From Bordetella genomosp. 8 (GTDB lineage Bacteria; Pseudomonadota; Gammaproteobacteria; Burkholderiales; Burkholderiaceae_B): a DNA stretch of 64,000 nt. The position numbers were made by a program, and so were the translations under genes. The stretch is from assembly GCF_002119685.1 (NCBI RefSeq), contig NZ_CP021108.1:4650001-4714000 (forward strand), in the 5' to 3' direction. The notes under the pieces were generated by a model. The model was not told the DNA's origin, searched no databases, and saw only the letters and a list, made by a program, of their open reading frames with translations. Below, piece after piece: positions 1 through 8,487 of the stretch; position 1 is the first letter of the stretch; each line of letters begins with the position of its first letter.

Positions 1-239
1 AGAAACGTCAGGATGAGAAGGTTTTTTCGATGTCGGATTCATCGGTCTGCGGCGGGAACCGTGATGGGTCAGCAAGCGTTACAGAACCATACAACCCCAG
101 CCCCCTTTCATGCTCCGGTTGAACTGAACTCCAACTTTTAGTCCGTTCCAGCTGGGGGGTTTCATTACACCCCGGCAGCCTTGCCATTAAAGCGCTCGGA
201 TGTGGCCTCTACTACGACAACCGAATCTTGAAGTTTGAA
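1..239. other. Gene-free left edge of window
   Basis: I see no convincing start codon with a ribosome binding site, no tRNA-like fold and no complete antitoxin-type gene here. The frame of the RES-like gene stays open upstream to a stop at 120-122 but has no ATG there, so an N-terminal extension cannot be excluded. Base composition is visibly less GC-rich than in the rest of the window. Confidence 0.5.
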
Positions 240-776
240 ATGAGCAATCGTATAAAGCTGCGCACGCTGAGCGGAACGTTTTTTCGAGCTATATCAGCTG
301 ATAGGGTTGATGATGTGTTGTCACCGCCAGGAACGACCAGTGCAGGCCGCTATCATCGACCCGGTCAGACAACGCTCTATATAAGCCCGTTGCTCGAATG
401 GGCAATCATTGCAGTGTCGGGGTATATGCGCGAAGACGGTTACCCCCGCGTTGTCGTTCCGCTAGAGGTCGGCCCATCGTGCGTCCTTGATCAGCATGAC
501 GAGGAAGCGTGCCGCCTCCTCGGCATCGATCCGAATCTATCAAATGCATCTTGGCGCTCGGCCTTATCGCAAGGTCGGGAACCTACTTCCTGGCTTAATG
601 CCGATGCCGCACGCAACGCTGGGGCGGACGGCATAATCGACTGCTCCCGGATGATCCCTGGAGGTTGGCACGTTGGCCTATTCCGCTGGAACAAGCTGGG
701 GGGACCCGCAGTGACAGTCGCCGGCGCCCCCATCCCGATCAGGTTATCGAAGAGCGGACCAAAATGGGGTCTTTAG
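240..776 (+). CDS. RES-domain-like protein
   Basis: A 178-residue soluble protein resembling the RES family, whose studied members are toxins that break down NAD+. Seen: an early FFRAI segment, the block GRYHRPGQTTLYISP, and a C-terminal GADGII...WHVGLFRW block like the end of RES domains. The Glu that usually follows the conserved Tyr by about eleven residues is an Ala here; a Glu sits six residues after the Tyr instead, so activity is uncertain. I chose ATG 240 because a GAAG motif lies six bases upstream; TTG 228 in the same frame is the alternative. RES toxins normally follow an Xre-type antitoxin gene; none is visible in the 239 bases upstream, though it could lie outside the window. Confidence 0.6.
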   Translation: MSNRIKLRTLSGTFFRAISADRVDDVLSPPGTTSAGRYHRPGQTTLYISPLLEWAIIAVSGYMREDGYPRVVVPLEVGPSCVLDQHDEEACRLLGIDPNLSNASWRSALSQGREPTSWLNADAARNAGADGIIDCSRMIPGGWHVGLFRWNKLGGPAVTVAGAPIPIRLSKSGPKWGL

Positions 777-780
777 GCTT

Positions 781-1362
781 TCAGCTTTGCCTTGATGGAG
801 TAGCGACGCGAAGGTAGGGCCACTTCTCCAGCCAGCCCTTGTCGACGTACCGCTGATTGAAGATATGGGCCTTTCGGTTTTCAAAACTAGGAGTAGGCCT
901 AATGATCCCTTGGAACAAGTCCCGCAGGCCGAATGGTGCCAGCACCTCGATTCGCCCGTTGTCTTTTAGACGGACTGCAACGGCGGTGGCAGTCTCGGGC
1001 CATCTTCTGACTGAGTCAAAACTGCTCGTGTAGGGCTTATCGCCGTTGCGCTCGTGCATGTAGCTTTGATTTTTTACTGACCAGTCCAGCCGAGGGAGAT
1101 GTTTCGCAAGCCGTTTCTGTAACACTTGGTCACGAAGCGGACTCGCCCTTCGTCTGTCAAACCAGATGACGTCGACGTCCCCATCCCAAGCCACCGGACT
1201 ATCAAGCAGGCAATTCCAGACTGCCGCACGTATAAAACCGGCCCCGATCCAGCAGTCAGGCAGCCGCAAATCTCTGACAGCTTCCAGTGCGAACCGGCGA
1301 CAAGCGTCTGCATCGATGATAGCCCTCAGCCTGCTTTCATAAGTATCTGGCTCTTCGACCAT
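781..1362 (-). CDS. Nucleotidyltransferase family protein (DUF925-like)
   Basis: A 193-residue protein of the nucleotidyltransferase-fold family often annotated DUF925/COG3575. The fold's active-site pattern is visible: a glycine-rich GAGFIRAAVWN segment near residues 41-51, followed by DGDVDVIWFD, whose acidic pair fits metal-dependent NTP binding. The C-terminal part (FGLRDLFQGIIRPTP, then FNQRYVDKGWLEKWP) matches the family's conserved tail. No substrate is established for these proteins. A GAGG motif lies about eleven bases before the ATG. It converges on the RES-like gene, leaving only four bases between stops, and belongs to the lower-GC block at the left edge. Confidence 0.8.
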   Translation of the reverse strand: MVEEPDTYESRLRAIIDADACRRFALEAVRDLRLPDCWIGAGFIRAAVWNCLLDSPVAWDGDVDVIWFDRRRASPLRDQVLQKRLAKHLPRLDWSVKNQSYMHERNGDKPYTSSFDSVRRWPETATAVAVRLKDNGRIEVLAPFGLRDLFQGIIRPTPSFENRKAHIFNQRYVDKGWLEKWPYLRVATPSRQS

Positions 1363-1455
1363 ATGTTGCTTCGCCTCAGATTGGCAATCGATGTACCGTC
1401 GTTACCCGTTGCGCAAAGCCCGCACGTTCGTAAACACCCCGCGCGGCCTTGGACA

Positions 1456-1950
1456 TTAGTCCCTCAGCAATGCCATCGTGTAGCAGTCGCTGTGGATGCC
1501 ATCAATCAGGAATGCGCGGCGCATGAATCCCTCCTCTTCGAAACCCAGGCGCTCATAGAGGGCCTTGGCGTTCTTGTTGTCTTCACGCACCGTAAGTTCG
1601 ATGCGGGTGAACCCCAAGGACCAGGCCGCATCGATCGTTGCACGCATCAATCTCGCACCTATGCCGAGATGTCGTGCCGATGGAATCAAACCGATGCCGA
1701 GCGTCCCGACATGCGCTCTGGCCTGGCCGTGGGTCGGCAGCACATCGCACCAGCCAACGACCTGCCCATCGAGTACGGCAACGGACATGTATCCCATCCC
1801 GTCGACGATGGATTGATAGAAGATGAACGCCTCGTTTTCCGGAGGCGCCTGGGTGAAGGCCAGGAAGCGCTTTTCGCGTGCTACCGTATCCAGCGCGGAA
1901 CGAACGCCTGCGAAGTGTGCGACACGGAGTGGTTCGATTACCAAGCTCAT
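1456..1950 (-). CDS. GNAT family N-acetyltransferase
   Basis: A 164-residue acetyl-CoA-dependent N-acetyltransferase. The acetyl-CoA pyrophosphate loop appears as GLIPSARHLGIGARLM (R/Q-x-x-G-x-G/A type), and the later NKNAKALYERLGFEEEG is the usual motif-B ending of GNAT proteins; the end, DCYTMALLRD, is also typical. The frame is open further upstream, but ATG 1950 has AAAAGG five to six bases before it and gives the normal N-terminus (SLVIEPLRVAHF). It resembles small-molecule or protein-N-terminus acetyltransferases; the substrate cannot be read from sequence. Divergent from the methyltransferase at 2000, with 49 bases between starts. Confidence 0.85.
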   Translation of the reverse strand: MSLVIEPLRVAHFAGVRSALDTVAREKRFLAFTQAPPENEAFIFYQSIVDGMGYMSVAVLDGQVVGWCDVLPTHGQARAHVGTLGIGLIPSARHLGIGARLMRATIDAAWSLGFTRIELTVREDNKNAKALYERLGFEEEGFMRRAFLIDGIHSDCYTMALLRD

Positions 1951-1999
1951 AAGCCTTTTCAAGCAAGGAAGTGGAGTCTCTGCGGAATAAGGTCGAAAT

Positions 2000-2608
2000 A
2001 TGCACGACTTAGCGAACCGTATCATCGATCATTACGAGCGTCACGCCAGCGCGTGGGATGCCGATCGCCGCGTCGCTGACTGGAACGAGAAACCGTGGCA
2101 CGACCGTTTCATAGCCGCGCTGCCGAATGATGCAAGGATTCTCGATGTGGGCTGCGGCGCTGGCTCGCCTGTCGCCGGATATATGGTCGCGAACGGCTTG
2201 CGCGTCGTCGGCATCGACTCGTCGCCGACACTCATCTCGCTATGTCGCGACCGCATGCCTGACCAGGAATGGATGGTGCGGGATATGCGCTCGCTCCAGC
2301 TCGGTCGTCGATTTGACGGAGTCCTGGCGTGGGATAGCTTCTTTCACCTCACACCGGATGATCAGCGGCGAATGTTCACCGTCTTCGATCAACATGCCGC
2401 ATCGTCGGCTGTACTGATGTTCAACAGCGGGCCGGCGGAAGGCGAAGCGGTAGGAGAGTATCGGGGTGACCCGCTCTATCATGCGAGCCTGAGCGCCGAT
2501 GAATATAGAGCGCTGCTCCACGACATCGGATTTACGGTCGTGGCTCATGTGGCTGACGATTGGAGTACGGGCGGCGGCCGCACGGTTTGGCTCGCAAGGC
2601 GCGGTTAA
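2000..2608 (+). CDS. Class I SAM-dependent methyltransferase
   Basis: A 202-residue Rossmann-fold methyltransferase. Motif I is ILDVGCGAGSPVAGY near residues 47-61, motif II is VVGIDSSPTLISLCR, and the post-I acidic and aromatic segment FDGVLAWDSFFHL follows. The length fits a stand-alone small-molecule methyltransferase with no extra domain. An AAGG motif lies about eight bases before the start. It sits in the lower-GC accessory block with an acetyltransferase and a nucleotidyltransferase, three unrelated modifying enzymes that may have arrived together. Substrate unknown. Confidence 0.87.
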   Translation: MHDLANRIIDHYERHASAWDADRRVADWNEKPWHDRFIAALPNDARILDVGCGAGSPVAGYMVANGLRVVGIDSSPTLISLCRDRMPDQEWMVRDMRSLQLGRRFDGVLAWDSFFHLTPDDQRRMFTVFDQHAASSAVLMFNSGPAEGEAVGEYRGDPLYHASLSADEYRALLHDIGFTVVAHVADDWSTGGGRTVWLARRG

Positions 2609-2671
2609 GGACGGTCAAGGCTTCAAGGTGATCGAGCGCGTGCAGGACAGTGGCAGCGCCGAGAAGAGCAA

Positions 2672-2989
2672 ATGAACACATTCCTGTTGTATGTCGCCAC
2701 GGCGATAGCGGAGATCGTCGGCTGCTATCTGCCGTATCTTTGGCTCAGAGACGGCCGCAGTCCCCTGCTCCTGATCCCGGCCGGAATATCGCTGGCCCTG
2801 TTCGCCTGGTTGCTGACTTTGCACCCCACCGCCGCCGGGCGCGTCTACGCAGCGTACGGCGGCGTCTACATAGGTGTGGCGCTGGTCTGGCTGTGGCTGG
2901 TCGACGGCATACGCCCCAATGGATGGGACTGCGCGGGGGTCGCCTTGGCGCTTGCGGGGATGGCGATCATCGCCTTTCAGCCCCGCTGA
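2672..2989 (+). CDS. ynfA: YnfA/UPF0060 family inner-membrane protein
   Basis: A 105-residue integral membrane protein with four predicted hydrophobic segments, about residues 4-24, 31-51, 60-80 and 86-103. It carries family hallmarks: [14 protein letters not shown] near the N-terminus and [16 protein letters not shown] in the third helix. The family is related to small multidrug resistance transporters, and some members have been linked to export of quaternary ammonium compounds, but a role here is only inferred. GAGAAGAGC precedes the ATG. Length is exactly typical. Confidence 0.93.
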   Translation: MNTFLLYVATAIAEIVGCYLPYLWLRDGRSPLLLIPAGISLALFAWLLTLHPTAAGRVYAAYGGVYIGVALVWLWLVDGIRPNGWDCAGVALALAGMAIIAFQPR

Positions 2990-3016
2990 ACGGTCGCGCC
3001 GTTCACGGCCGCCCGG

Positions 3017-4030
3017 TCATAGCCGGGCACGGAAGAAGTCCACGACATCCCGGTCGATCTGCTGGTGAATTTCCGCCCGATCCACGCCCGGCGCATCCTT
3101 ACAGATCATCGGCGCCTCGGCCGCCACCGACGTGGGGCAGGGATCGACGAAGACGAAGTGATTGCCGGGTACGACACGGACGACCGGAGGCGTGGCCAGG
3201 CCTGACACGACAGCGAGCGCATTTCCCGTCGAACCGAGATAGCTGTCATCCCGCGGGCGAAAAAGCATCGTCGGCACGCGCACAGCGGAAAGACCCTGCG
3301 CGTCGAACATCATGGCCAGCGGGTCCATCAGCACCAATGCTTTCAGGCGGGGATCGACAGGCGGTTGCCAGGTCGCCAATTCGGCGGGCACGGCCGCTTT
3401 ACCTTGCCCACGAGGCGCACCATCATCGGCTGCCGGGCGAGGGCACGACCCGGGATCGGCATGCTCCGCGCAGTATCTGCCGGCATACGCAAAATCCGGC
3501 TTCGCTCCCGCCAGGATCAGGGCTGTGTAGCCGCCGGCCGAGTATCCGATCATGCCGATCCGGCCGGAATCGGCGCTCGCCGAAAAACGGGGATCCGCCA
3601 GAACGGCATTGAGCGCGGCCTCGGCCTGCCGGGGGCGCTCGATCAGGATCTGCGCCTGGGACGCAGCTCGGGGGTGGCCGGAAGCATCCCCCACGTGCGT
3701 CGGCAGGATCGCGATGAATCCCGCGCGAGCCAGCGCAGCAGCCAATTCACGGTGACTGAAGGGGCCGCCTCCCCTGCCGTGCGAAACCAGGACGACCGGA
3801 AAGCGAACATCGGGGGGAACAGGCGCATTGCGCGTCGCGTCGATGGTGAATGGACCGGCTTGCCATGAAACCTCGGGTGCGCGTGTCGGATAAAAGACGA
3901 CCGTGTCGAACGAAGCGGCGTCATCCTTTACCGTCAGTCGGATCATGCCTGCGTTGAATCCGGGCGAAGATGCCGCCAGCGCGGGACACGTCCATATGAG
4001 TGTCACCGCCATCACCGCTATCCAACGCAT
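3017..4030 (-). CDS. Exported alpha/beta hydrolase (PAF-acetylhydrolase/dienelactone-hydrolase-like)
   Basis: A 337-residue secreted or periplasmic hydrolase. ATG 4030 is preceded by AGGAGCAGGA and begins a clean signal peptide cleaved after ALA at about residue 19. The oxyanion region is VVLVSHGRGGG; the nucleophile elbow is IGYSAGG with Ser about residue 164; the His is probably in VPGNHFVFVDP, about residue 291, and the acid may be Asp 261 in FRPRDDS. This layout matches the predicted dienelactone-hydrolase/platelet-activating-factor-acetylhydrolase-like group, which act on short-chain or oxidised acyl esters. A long insert with Cys residues (YCAEHADPGSCP) may form a disulfide. The substrate is not predictable. 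Confidence 0.85.
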   Translation of the reverse strand: MRWIAVMAVTLIWTCPALAASSPGFNAGMIRLTVKDDAASFDTVVFYPTRAPEVSWQAGPFTIDATRNAPVPPDVRFPVVLVSHGRGGGPFSHRELAAALARAGFIAILPTHVGDASGHPRAASQAQILIERPRQAEAALNAVLADPRFSASADSGRIGMIGYSAGGYTALILAGAKPDFAYAGRYCAEHADPGSCPRPAADDGAPRGQGKAAVPAELATWQPPVDPRLKALVLMDPLAMMFDAQGLSAVRVPTMLFRPRDDSYLGSTGNALAVVSGLATPPVVRVVPGNHFVFVDPCPTSVAAEAPMICKDAPGVDRAEIHQQIDRDVVDFFRARL

Positions 4031-4242
4031 ATTCCTGCTCCTGACCGGCCAGAATGAGCGCGAGTTTACCAACGGTAATGTGGCATGGGCTGCTCATTGG
4101 GGGCGCGGGAGCGGGATCCGAGGCCGGCCCTACCCATAACAAAATCGCATGCTGAATCCGGAATTTCGATTGGAAATTATCAGCGCATGCGCTCACACTT
4201 CGCCTCCTGCATTCCCGCAGTAACACTATCCAGGAGGGCGAA

Positions 4243-5280
4243 ATGCCGGACGTTATTGGAGACAACGTAGACCGCCTCGTCAGCGTTGAGATGCGCAATC
4301 GTGGCTTGAACTACAACATCGTGTCCGGCATTTATGGCGAGGCGCGCCGCGAAGGGGGCGGGCGTCCGCTGTCGACCCGGATCGCCGAGGCGCTCATTGA
4401 AAAAGTGAAGCCCGGCGATTCCGTGTTCATCGTGACCGGCGCGGGCTACGCGCCCGAATCGCCGAACGGCGAGATCGATGGGCCGCCCGGCGCCGCGGCG
4501 CTGGCCCGGGCCTTGTTCTGGGGATTGCAGGCGGTACCGGTATACGTCACGGAACGTTGCCACGCGCCGCCCGTAGTGGCATCCAGCCAGGCTTTGGGCA
4601 TCATGGTTCGGGACTTCGAGCTGGCGAAGCAGCGCCGCATGGGTGCCTGCATGGAAAACGCCCCGGTCGAGCAATCGGCGGTGGCGTCCTGGGCCGCGGA
4701 GATATTCGACAAGCACAAACCCGCCGCGATTATCGCCATCGAGCGCCTGGGCCCCAATGAGCAAGGCTTGCTGCACTATTCGACCGGCGTGGTGCCGAAG
4801 AACTGGGTCGACGTGTCACCCCTGTTCGACGAAGCGCACAAGCGCGGCGTGCTTTCCATCGGCATCGGGGACAACGGCAATGAAATAGGATTCGGCCGTA
4901 TCCACCCCTTCATGAAGAAATTCCACCCGTACGGCAGCCGTACGCAATATGAAGGAGGCACCGGCGTGCCGTCCGTGACGTCGACCGATATCCTGTTCGC
5001 GGCGTCGATCTCCAACTGGGCTGCCTACGGCGTCGTTGCGATGCTCGCCTATTTTCTTCAGAAGCTCGACCTGATACAGACCGCCGAACTCGAGAAACGC
5101 ATGATCTGGGCGTGCCTGGATGCGGGCGGCTGGGAGATGCGATACCTGACCTCGCGCTTCATCGTCGATGGAACGGAAGGAGAAAGCTCGATGGCGATCA
5201 TCCAGCTGCTTCGCGACATGGTCAGGATCAATATATCGACGCCGGATCGTGGCCTGGCGCACGGAAAGATAAACGGCTGA
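4243..5280 (+). CDS. Glutamate cyclase domain protein (DUF4392)
   Basis: A 345-residue protein of the DUF4392 family, whose characterised mammalian member converts D-glutamate to 5-oxoproline. Family blocks are visible: VFIVTGAGYAP near the N-terminus, EIDGPPGAAALARAL, AIIAIERLGPNEQGLLH, SIGIGDNGNEIGFG and VPSVTSTDILFAASISNW. These include the Asp/Glu-rich metal and substrate segment. The start is fixed by AGGAGG six bases upstream. It lies opposite a LysR gene that reads toward it (stops 13 bases apart). Cyclase function is inferred from the family; a different acyclic amino-acid or hydroxy-acid substrate is possible in this catabolic neighbourhood. Confidence 0.85.
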   Translation: MPDVIGDNVDRLVSVEMRNRGLNYNIVSGIYGEARREGGGRPLSTRIAEALIEKVKPGDSVFIVTGAGYAPESPNGEIDGPPGAAALARALFWGLQAVPVYVTERCHAPPVVASSQALGIMVRDFELAKQRRMGACMENAPVEQSAVASWAAEIFDKHKPAAIIAIERLGPNEQGLLHYSTGVVPKNWVDVSPLFDEAHKRGVLSIGIGDNGNEIGFGRIHPFMKKFHPYGSRTQYEGGTGVPSVTSTDILFAASISNWAAYGVVAMLAYFLQKLDLIQTAELEKRMIWACLDAGGWEMRYLTSRFIVDGTEGESSMAIIQLLRDMVRINISTPDRGLAHGKING

Positions 5281-5292
5281 AAGCCCGCACCG

Positions 5293-6222
5293 TCATTTCT
5301 CGCGCAACCTGCCCTGCAAGTCGCCCAGCAGGCGATCCACGACTTCGCGCATGATTTCCGTAAGCGCCAGGGCAAACGGGCTGCGCCCTTCCCCTTCGCG
5401 ATAGACGGCCGAGAATTGCAGCGAGATTTTCGGTGTGAACGGCCGGACCACGATGTCCCGGCTGGCCGGCTCCATCGCCGCGAAGGGGTCGATGATCGCC
5501 AGGCCCACACCCTGGCGCACATAGTCGGCGACCGTATGCGAATGCATCGTTTCGAGCCGGAGCTTCGGGCGGACATCCGACTTCTGCAAGGCGGCGTTGA
5601 TCTGCGCCCGCAGGACACTCCTGGCTCCCAACGAGATGAAATCCTGCCCCTGCAGGTCGCGCACCGCAATGGTTTTCCTGGACGCGAGGGCATGGCCGCG
5701 CGGCATCGCGCATACCGCATGGCTGACCGGGAACAGCTCATGGTCGATATCCCCGCGGTCTTCCGGAACCATGGCGTAGGCGACATCCAGCTGCCGATGC
5801 GCGATCGCCTCTATGAGCCCGATGGACTGCTCGGGATGGACGGCCACGACCACGCCCGGGTGACGCTCCGCAAAGATGCCGAGAGCGACCGGCACCACGC
5901 TTTGCGACAGGTTGCTCATCGCACCCACGTGCAGGTAGCCAGCCCGGGCGTCCTTGATGGCCCTGGCGGCCTCCCGAATACGGTAGGCGCCCGCGAAGTG
6001 CCGCTCGACCTCGCGATAGAGCTGTCCGCCTTCCGCCGTAGGCACGATCTGCGCGCCATTGCGCCTGAACAGCTCCAGTCCCAGCTCGTATTCCAGGTCC
6101 TTGATCAGGCGCGTGACCGCGGGCTGGGAAACCGCCAGGGCCTGCCCTGCGCGGGTCATGCTCCCGTACTGCATCACCGCGCGGAAGGCTTCCAGCTGAC
6201 GGAAGTTGATGGGTCGTTCCAT
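5293..6222 (-). CDS. LysR-type transcriptional regulator
   Basis: A 309-residue LysR regulator. The N-terminal winged helix is clear (FRQLEAFRAVMQYGSMTRAG, then ALAVSQPAVTRLIKDLE at about residues 24-41), followed by a periplasmic-binding-protein-like effector domain. ATG 6222 gives the canonical N-terminus MERPINFRQL; an upstream in-frame ATG at 6249 would add nine residues. It is divergent from a Bug-type receptor gene, the standard layout for a LysR protein controlling its neighbour, and an inverted repeat lies between them (6260-6279). Effector unknown; plausibly the ligand of the Bug receptor or the substrate of the DUF4392 enzyme. Confidence 0.92.
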   Translation of the reverse strand: MERPINFRQLEAFRAVMQYGSMTRAGQALAVSQPAVTRLIKDLEYELGLELFRRNGAQIVPTAEGGQLYREVERHFAGAYRIREAARAIKDARAGYLHVGAMSNLSQSVVPVALGIFAERHPGVVVAVHPEQSIGLIEAIAHRQLDVAYAMVPEDRGDIDHELFPVSHAVCAMPRGHALASRKTIAVRDLQGQDFISLGARSVLRAQINAALQKSDVRPKLRLETMHSHTVADYVRQGVGLAIIDPFAAMEPASRDIVVRPFTPKISLQFSAVYREGEGRSPFALALTEIMREVVDRLLGDLQGRLREK

Positions 6223-6259
6223 AGGATTTTCATCATAACTTTCGCGCATGCTAGTGCCA

Positions 6260-6279
6260 ATATTTTGATTGGACAATAT
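6260..6279. promoter_or_regulatory. LysR-type inverted repeat
   Basis: ATATT-N10-AATAT, a perfect 5-bp inverted repeat lying between the LysR gene (start 6222) and the Bug receptor gene (start 6348). It contains the T-N11-A spacing recognised by LysR proteins and is strongly AT-rich against its surroundings. Binding is inferred from position and form. Confidence 0.5.
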
Positions 6280-6347
6280 AGCGTCGGCACGCGACGATGG
6301 CAGCGGGGTATGCAATGAAGCTGCATCCATCCCAGGGGAACCTCGCT

Positions 6348-7382
6348 ATGCGAGAACAACTAGGTAGATACACCGATATGAAGACCGCCGATAAGAATTT
6401 GACGATGCTCGATCGACGCCGCGTGATCCTCGCGGGCGGGGCCGCCCTGGCGCTGATGCGCGTGCCCGGTGCCATGGCGCAGAGCGGCTATCCGAACAAA
6501 CCTGTTCGAGTGATCGTTCCCTACCCGCCAGGTGGCGCGTCGGACATCACCGCGCGCGTGCTCGCCGAACAACTCGGCCCCCGGCTCGGCCAGCCGGTGA
6601 TCGTCGAAAACCGGGCAGGTGCCAATGGCGCGATAGGCATCGGATTCGTCGCGAAATCTGCCGCCGACGGCTATACGCTGGCCGCGGTGGCAAGTTCGCA
6701 CGCGTTCAGCCGCACCCTGTACCCCAAGCTTCCCTATGATCCCGTCGGCGATTTCATTGCCATTACGCAGACGACGCGCACGCCGGTGGTGCTCGTGTCA
6801 TCGGCGACGCTGCCAGCCCGCAATCTGAACGAACTGGTCGAACTGATCAAGGCGAGTCCGGGTCGATACGCCTTTGCGTCGTCGGGCAACGGCAGCAATA
6901 CGCACATCTTCGGTCAGTGGTTTTGCGCGATCGCGGGGCTGCGGATGATACACGCTCCATACAAAGGCAGCACGCCTGCCCAACTGGATCTGATCTCCGG
7001 ACAGGTCGCGATCACCTTCGACACATTGCCGGCTGTCCGTCCGCATATCCTCAGCGACAAAATCCGCCTGATCGCCGCGGCTGGAAAGCAGCGCCTGCGC
7101 CAATTCCCCGAAGTCCCGACTATAGCGGAATCGGGTTATCCGTCCTTCGATGCGGAGTCCTGGTCCGCGCTGCTGGCGCCGAAGCACACTCCGCCTGAGA
7201 TCGTCGCTCGCCTGAACAAGGACGTCGTCGACGCCCTGCATACCGAGGAAGTAAGCGCCCGGCTACGGGAAGCCGGCTCCGAAATCGTCGGGGACCCGTC
7301 GTCGCAGGCGCAGAAGATGATGGAAGAGGAAGAAAAGCGCTACAGCGCCTTGATCAAGGAATTGGATATCAAACTGGAGTAG
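6348..7382 (+). CDS. Bug-family tripartite tricarboxylate transporter substrate-binding protein
   Basis: A periplasmic solute receptor of the Bug family, massively expanded in Bordetella. Seen: NKPVRVIVPYPPGGASDITAR after the signal peptide, then RAGANGAIGIGFVAKSAADGYTL, and a C-terminal region with DAESWSALLAPKHTPPEIV, all family hallmarks. The signal is twin-arginine-like (DRRRVILAGGAALAL). ATG 6348 has AGGGGA about nine bases upstream; ATG 6378 and 6405 in the same frame would give shorter leaders. No TctA/TctB membrane genes are adjacent, which is usual for Bug orphans. Ligand unknown; small carboxylates or amino acids are typical. Confidence 0.9.
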   Translation: MREQLGRYTDMKTADKNLTMLDRRRVILAGGAALALMRVPGAMAQSGYPNKPVRVIVPYPPGGASDITARVLAEQLGPRLGQPVIVENRAGANGAIGIGFVAKSAADGYTLAAVASSHAFSRTLYPKLPYDPVGDFIAITQTTRTPVVLVSSATLPARNLNELVELIKASPGRYAFASSGNGSNTHIFGQWFCAIAGLRMIHAPYKGSTPAQLDLISGQVAITFDTLPAVRPHILSDKIRLIAAAGKQRLRQFPEVPTIAESGYPSFDAESWSALLAPKHTPPEIVARLNKDVVDALHTEEVSARLREAGSEIVGDPSSQAQKMMEEEEKRYSALIKELDIKLE

Positions 7383-7447
7383 CCGCGACGGCATATTGCT
7401 CATCGGACTCACCGGCCCTGATGTGCCCGGCATCGGGGCCAATCGCT

Positions 7448-8386
7448 TCAGCGCGGCTGCGCCTCGCCGCCGTAGCCCTGGCCTACCTTGCCCAGGCGTG
7501 CCACGACCAGATCGTATAGGGCCTCCGCGGCGATCGACAACGGGCTTTCCTGCTTGCGGACGATGTAAATCTGCCGTTCCAGCCCGGGCACGGTAATCGG
7601 GCGGATGACCAACCCGGGTTTCCTGAACTGGTACAGCGTAAGCGACGGCACGACACTGACGCCCAGGCCCGCTTCTATCATGCCGGTCACCGTGGCAAGT
7701 TGCTCGACCTCCATCAGCGTCTTCAATGTCTGCGGATACAGGACGGCTTCGATGCTCTGGCGCACGCTGCTGTTGCGCACCAGGTGGATGAAGGGCCAGG
7801 GCACCAGCTTCTTCAAAGTCAATCGCGGCTCTTTCGCCAACGGATGGTCTTCGCGGCACACCAGGTGGAAGGTGTCGCTGCACAGGGCCTGCGCATGCAG
7901 TTCCCCGGGATCGGTCGGGCGTGTGCCGCGCGACGCCAGGGCGAAGTCGGCCTGGCCGCCCCGCACCAGCTCTATGCAGGGGTCGGACAGCACGTCCGAC
8001 AGCTGCAGCTCGACGTTGGGATGCCGCGCGTGAAACTCGCTCAGGATGGAAGGCAGCCAACCGGCGGCCAGCGAGGGCAGCGCCGCGATGTGGACGCGCC
8101 CGCTGCGCAGCTGGACGCGGTCGGACACGTGCGCCATGGCGTTGCCGATGTCCGCCAACAGCTGGCGCGCCAGCGGTTCGAATGCCTGGCCTTCCGGCGT
8201 CAACGTCACCCGGCGGGTGCTCCGGTCGAACAGGCGCGCGCCCATGGAGTCTTCCAGGGCACGGATCAGCGCGCTGAAGGCTGGCTGGGACAGGTGGCAA
8301 GCCTGCGCCGCCTTGGTGAAATGGCACAGGTCCGCCAGCATCAGGAAGGCCCGCAACTGGCGGGAAGACAGGTCGGGTGTGCGCAT
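7448..8386 (-). CDS. LysR-type transcriptional regulator
   Basis: A 312-residue LysR regulator with an N-terminal winged helix (RQLRAFLMLADLCHFTKAAQ, then CHLSQPAFSALIRALEDSMG) and a full-length effector domain, including ALASRGTRPTDPGEL and GLGVSVVPSLTLYQF. It is divergent from the AtuA-like gene at 8488, which it probably regulates. A short palindrome overlaps its start codon, consistent with autorepression. The effector is not readable from sequence. Confidence 0.92.
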   Translation of the reverse strand: MRTPDLSSRQLRAFLMLADLCHFTKAAQACHLSQPAFSALIRALEDSMGARLFDRSTRRVTLTPEGQAFEPLARQLLADIGNAMAHVSDRVQLRSGRVHIAALPSLAAGWLPSILSEFHARHPNVELQLSDVLSDPCIELVRGGQADFALASRGTRPTDPGELHAQALCSDTFHLVCREDHPLAKEPRLTLKKLVPWPFIHLVRNSSVRQSIEAVLYPQTLKTLMEVEQLATVTGMIEAGLGVSVVPSLTLYQFRKPGLVIRPITVPGLERQIYIVRKQESPLSIAAEALYDLVVARLGKVGQGYGGEAQPR

Positions 8387-8396
8387 ATTATTAATA
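8386..8396. promoter_or_regulatory. Palindrome over LysR start codon
   Basis: TATTA-T-TAATA, an 11-base palindrome that starts within the LysR initiation codon and extends into the divergent intergenic region. AT-rich boxes of this kind are common LysR autoregulatory sites. Function is inferred from position only. Confidence 0.35.
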
Positions 8397-8430
8397 CGAA
8401 TCGCAGATCAATCGATCCATAATTTCAATT

Positions 8431-8458
8431 TTGCTTATTGTAGACGGGTTCCTATACT
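8431..8458 (+). promoter_or_regulatory. Sigma-70-type promoter for AtuA-like operon
   Basis: TTGCTT at 8431-8436 and TATACT at 8453-8458 with a 16-base spacer, placing transcription start near 8465 and a short leader before ATG 8488. This also argues against the in-frame TTG start at 8431. Confidence 0.55.
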
Positions 8459-8487
8459 GGTCCGGAGACCAGCTTGAGAACGTCGTG

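Noticed and set aside
1126..2079. A 317-codon plus-strand frame across the acetyltransferase and nucleotidyltransferase
   Set aside because: Both minus-strand genes have family motifs and good starts; the plus frame has none.
4141..4242. GCATGC/GCATGCGC repeats before the DUF4392 gene as a possible operator
   Set aside because: The two elements are far apart, differ in length and do not form a symmetrical site; not supportable.
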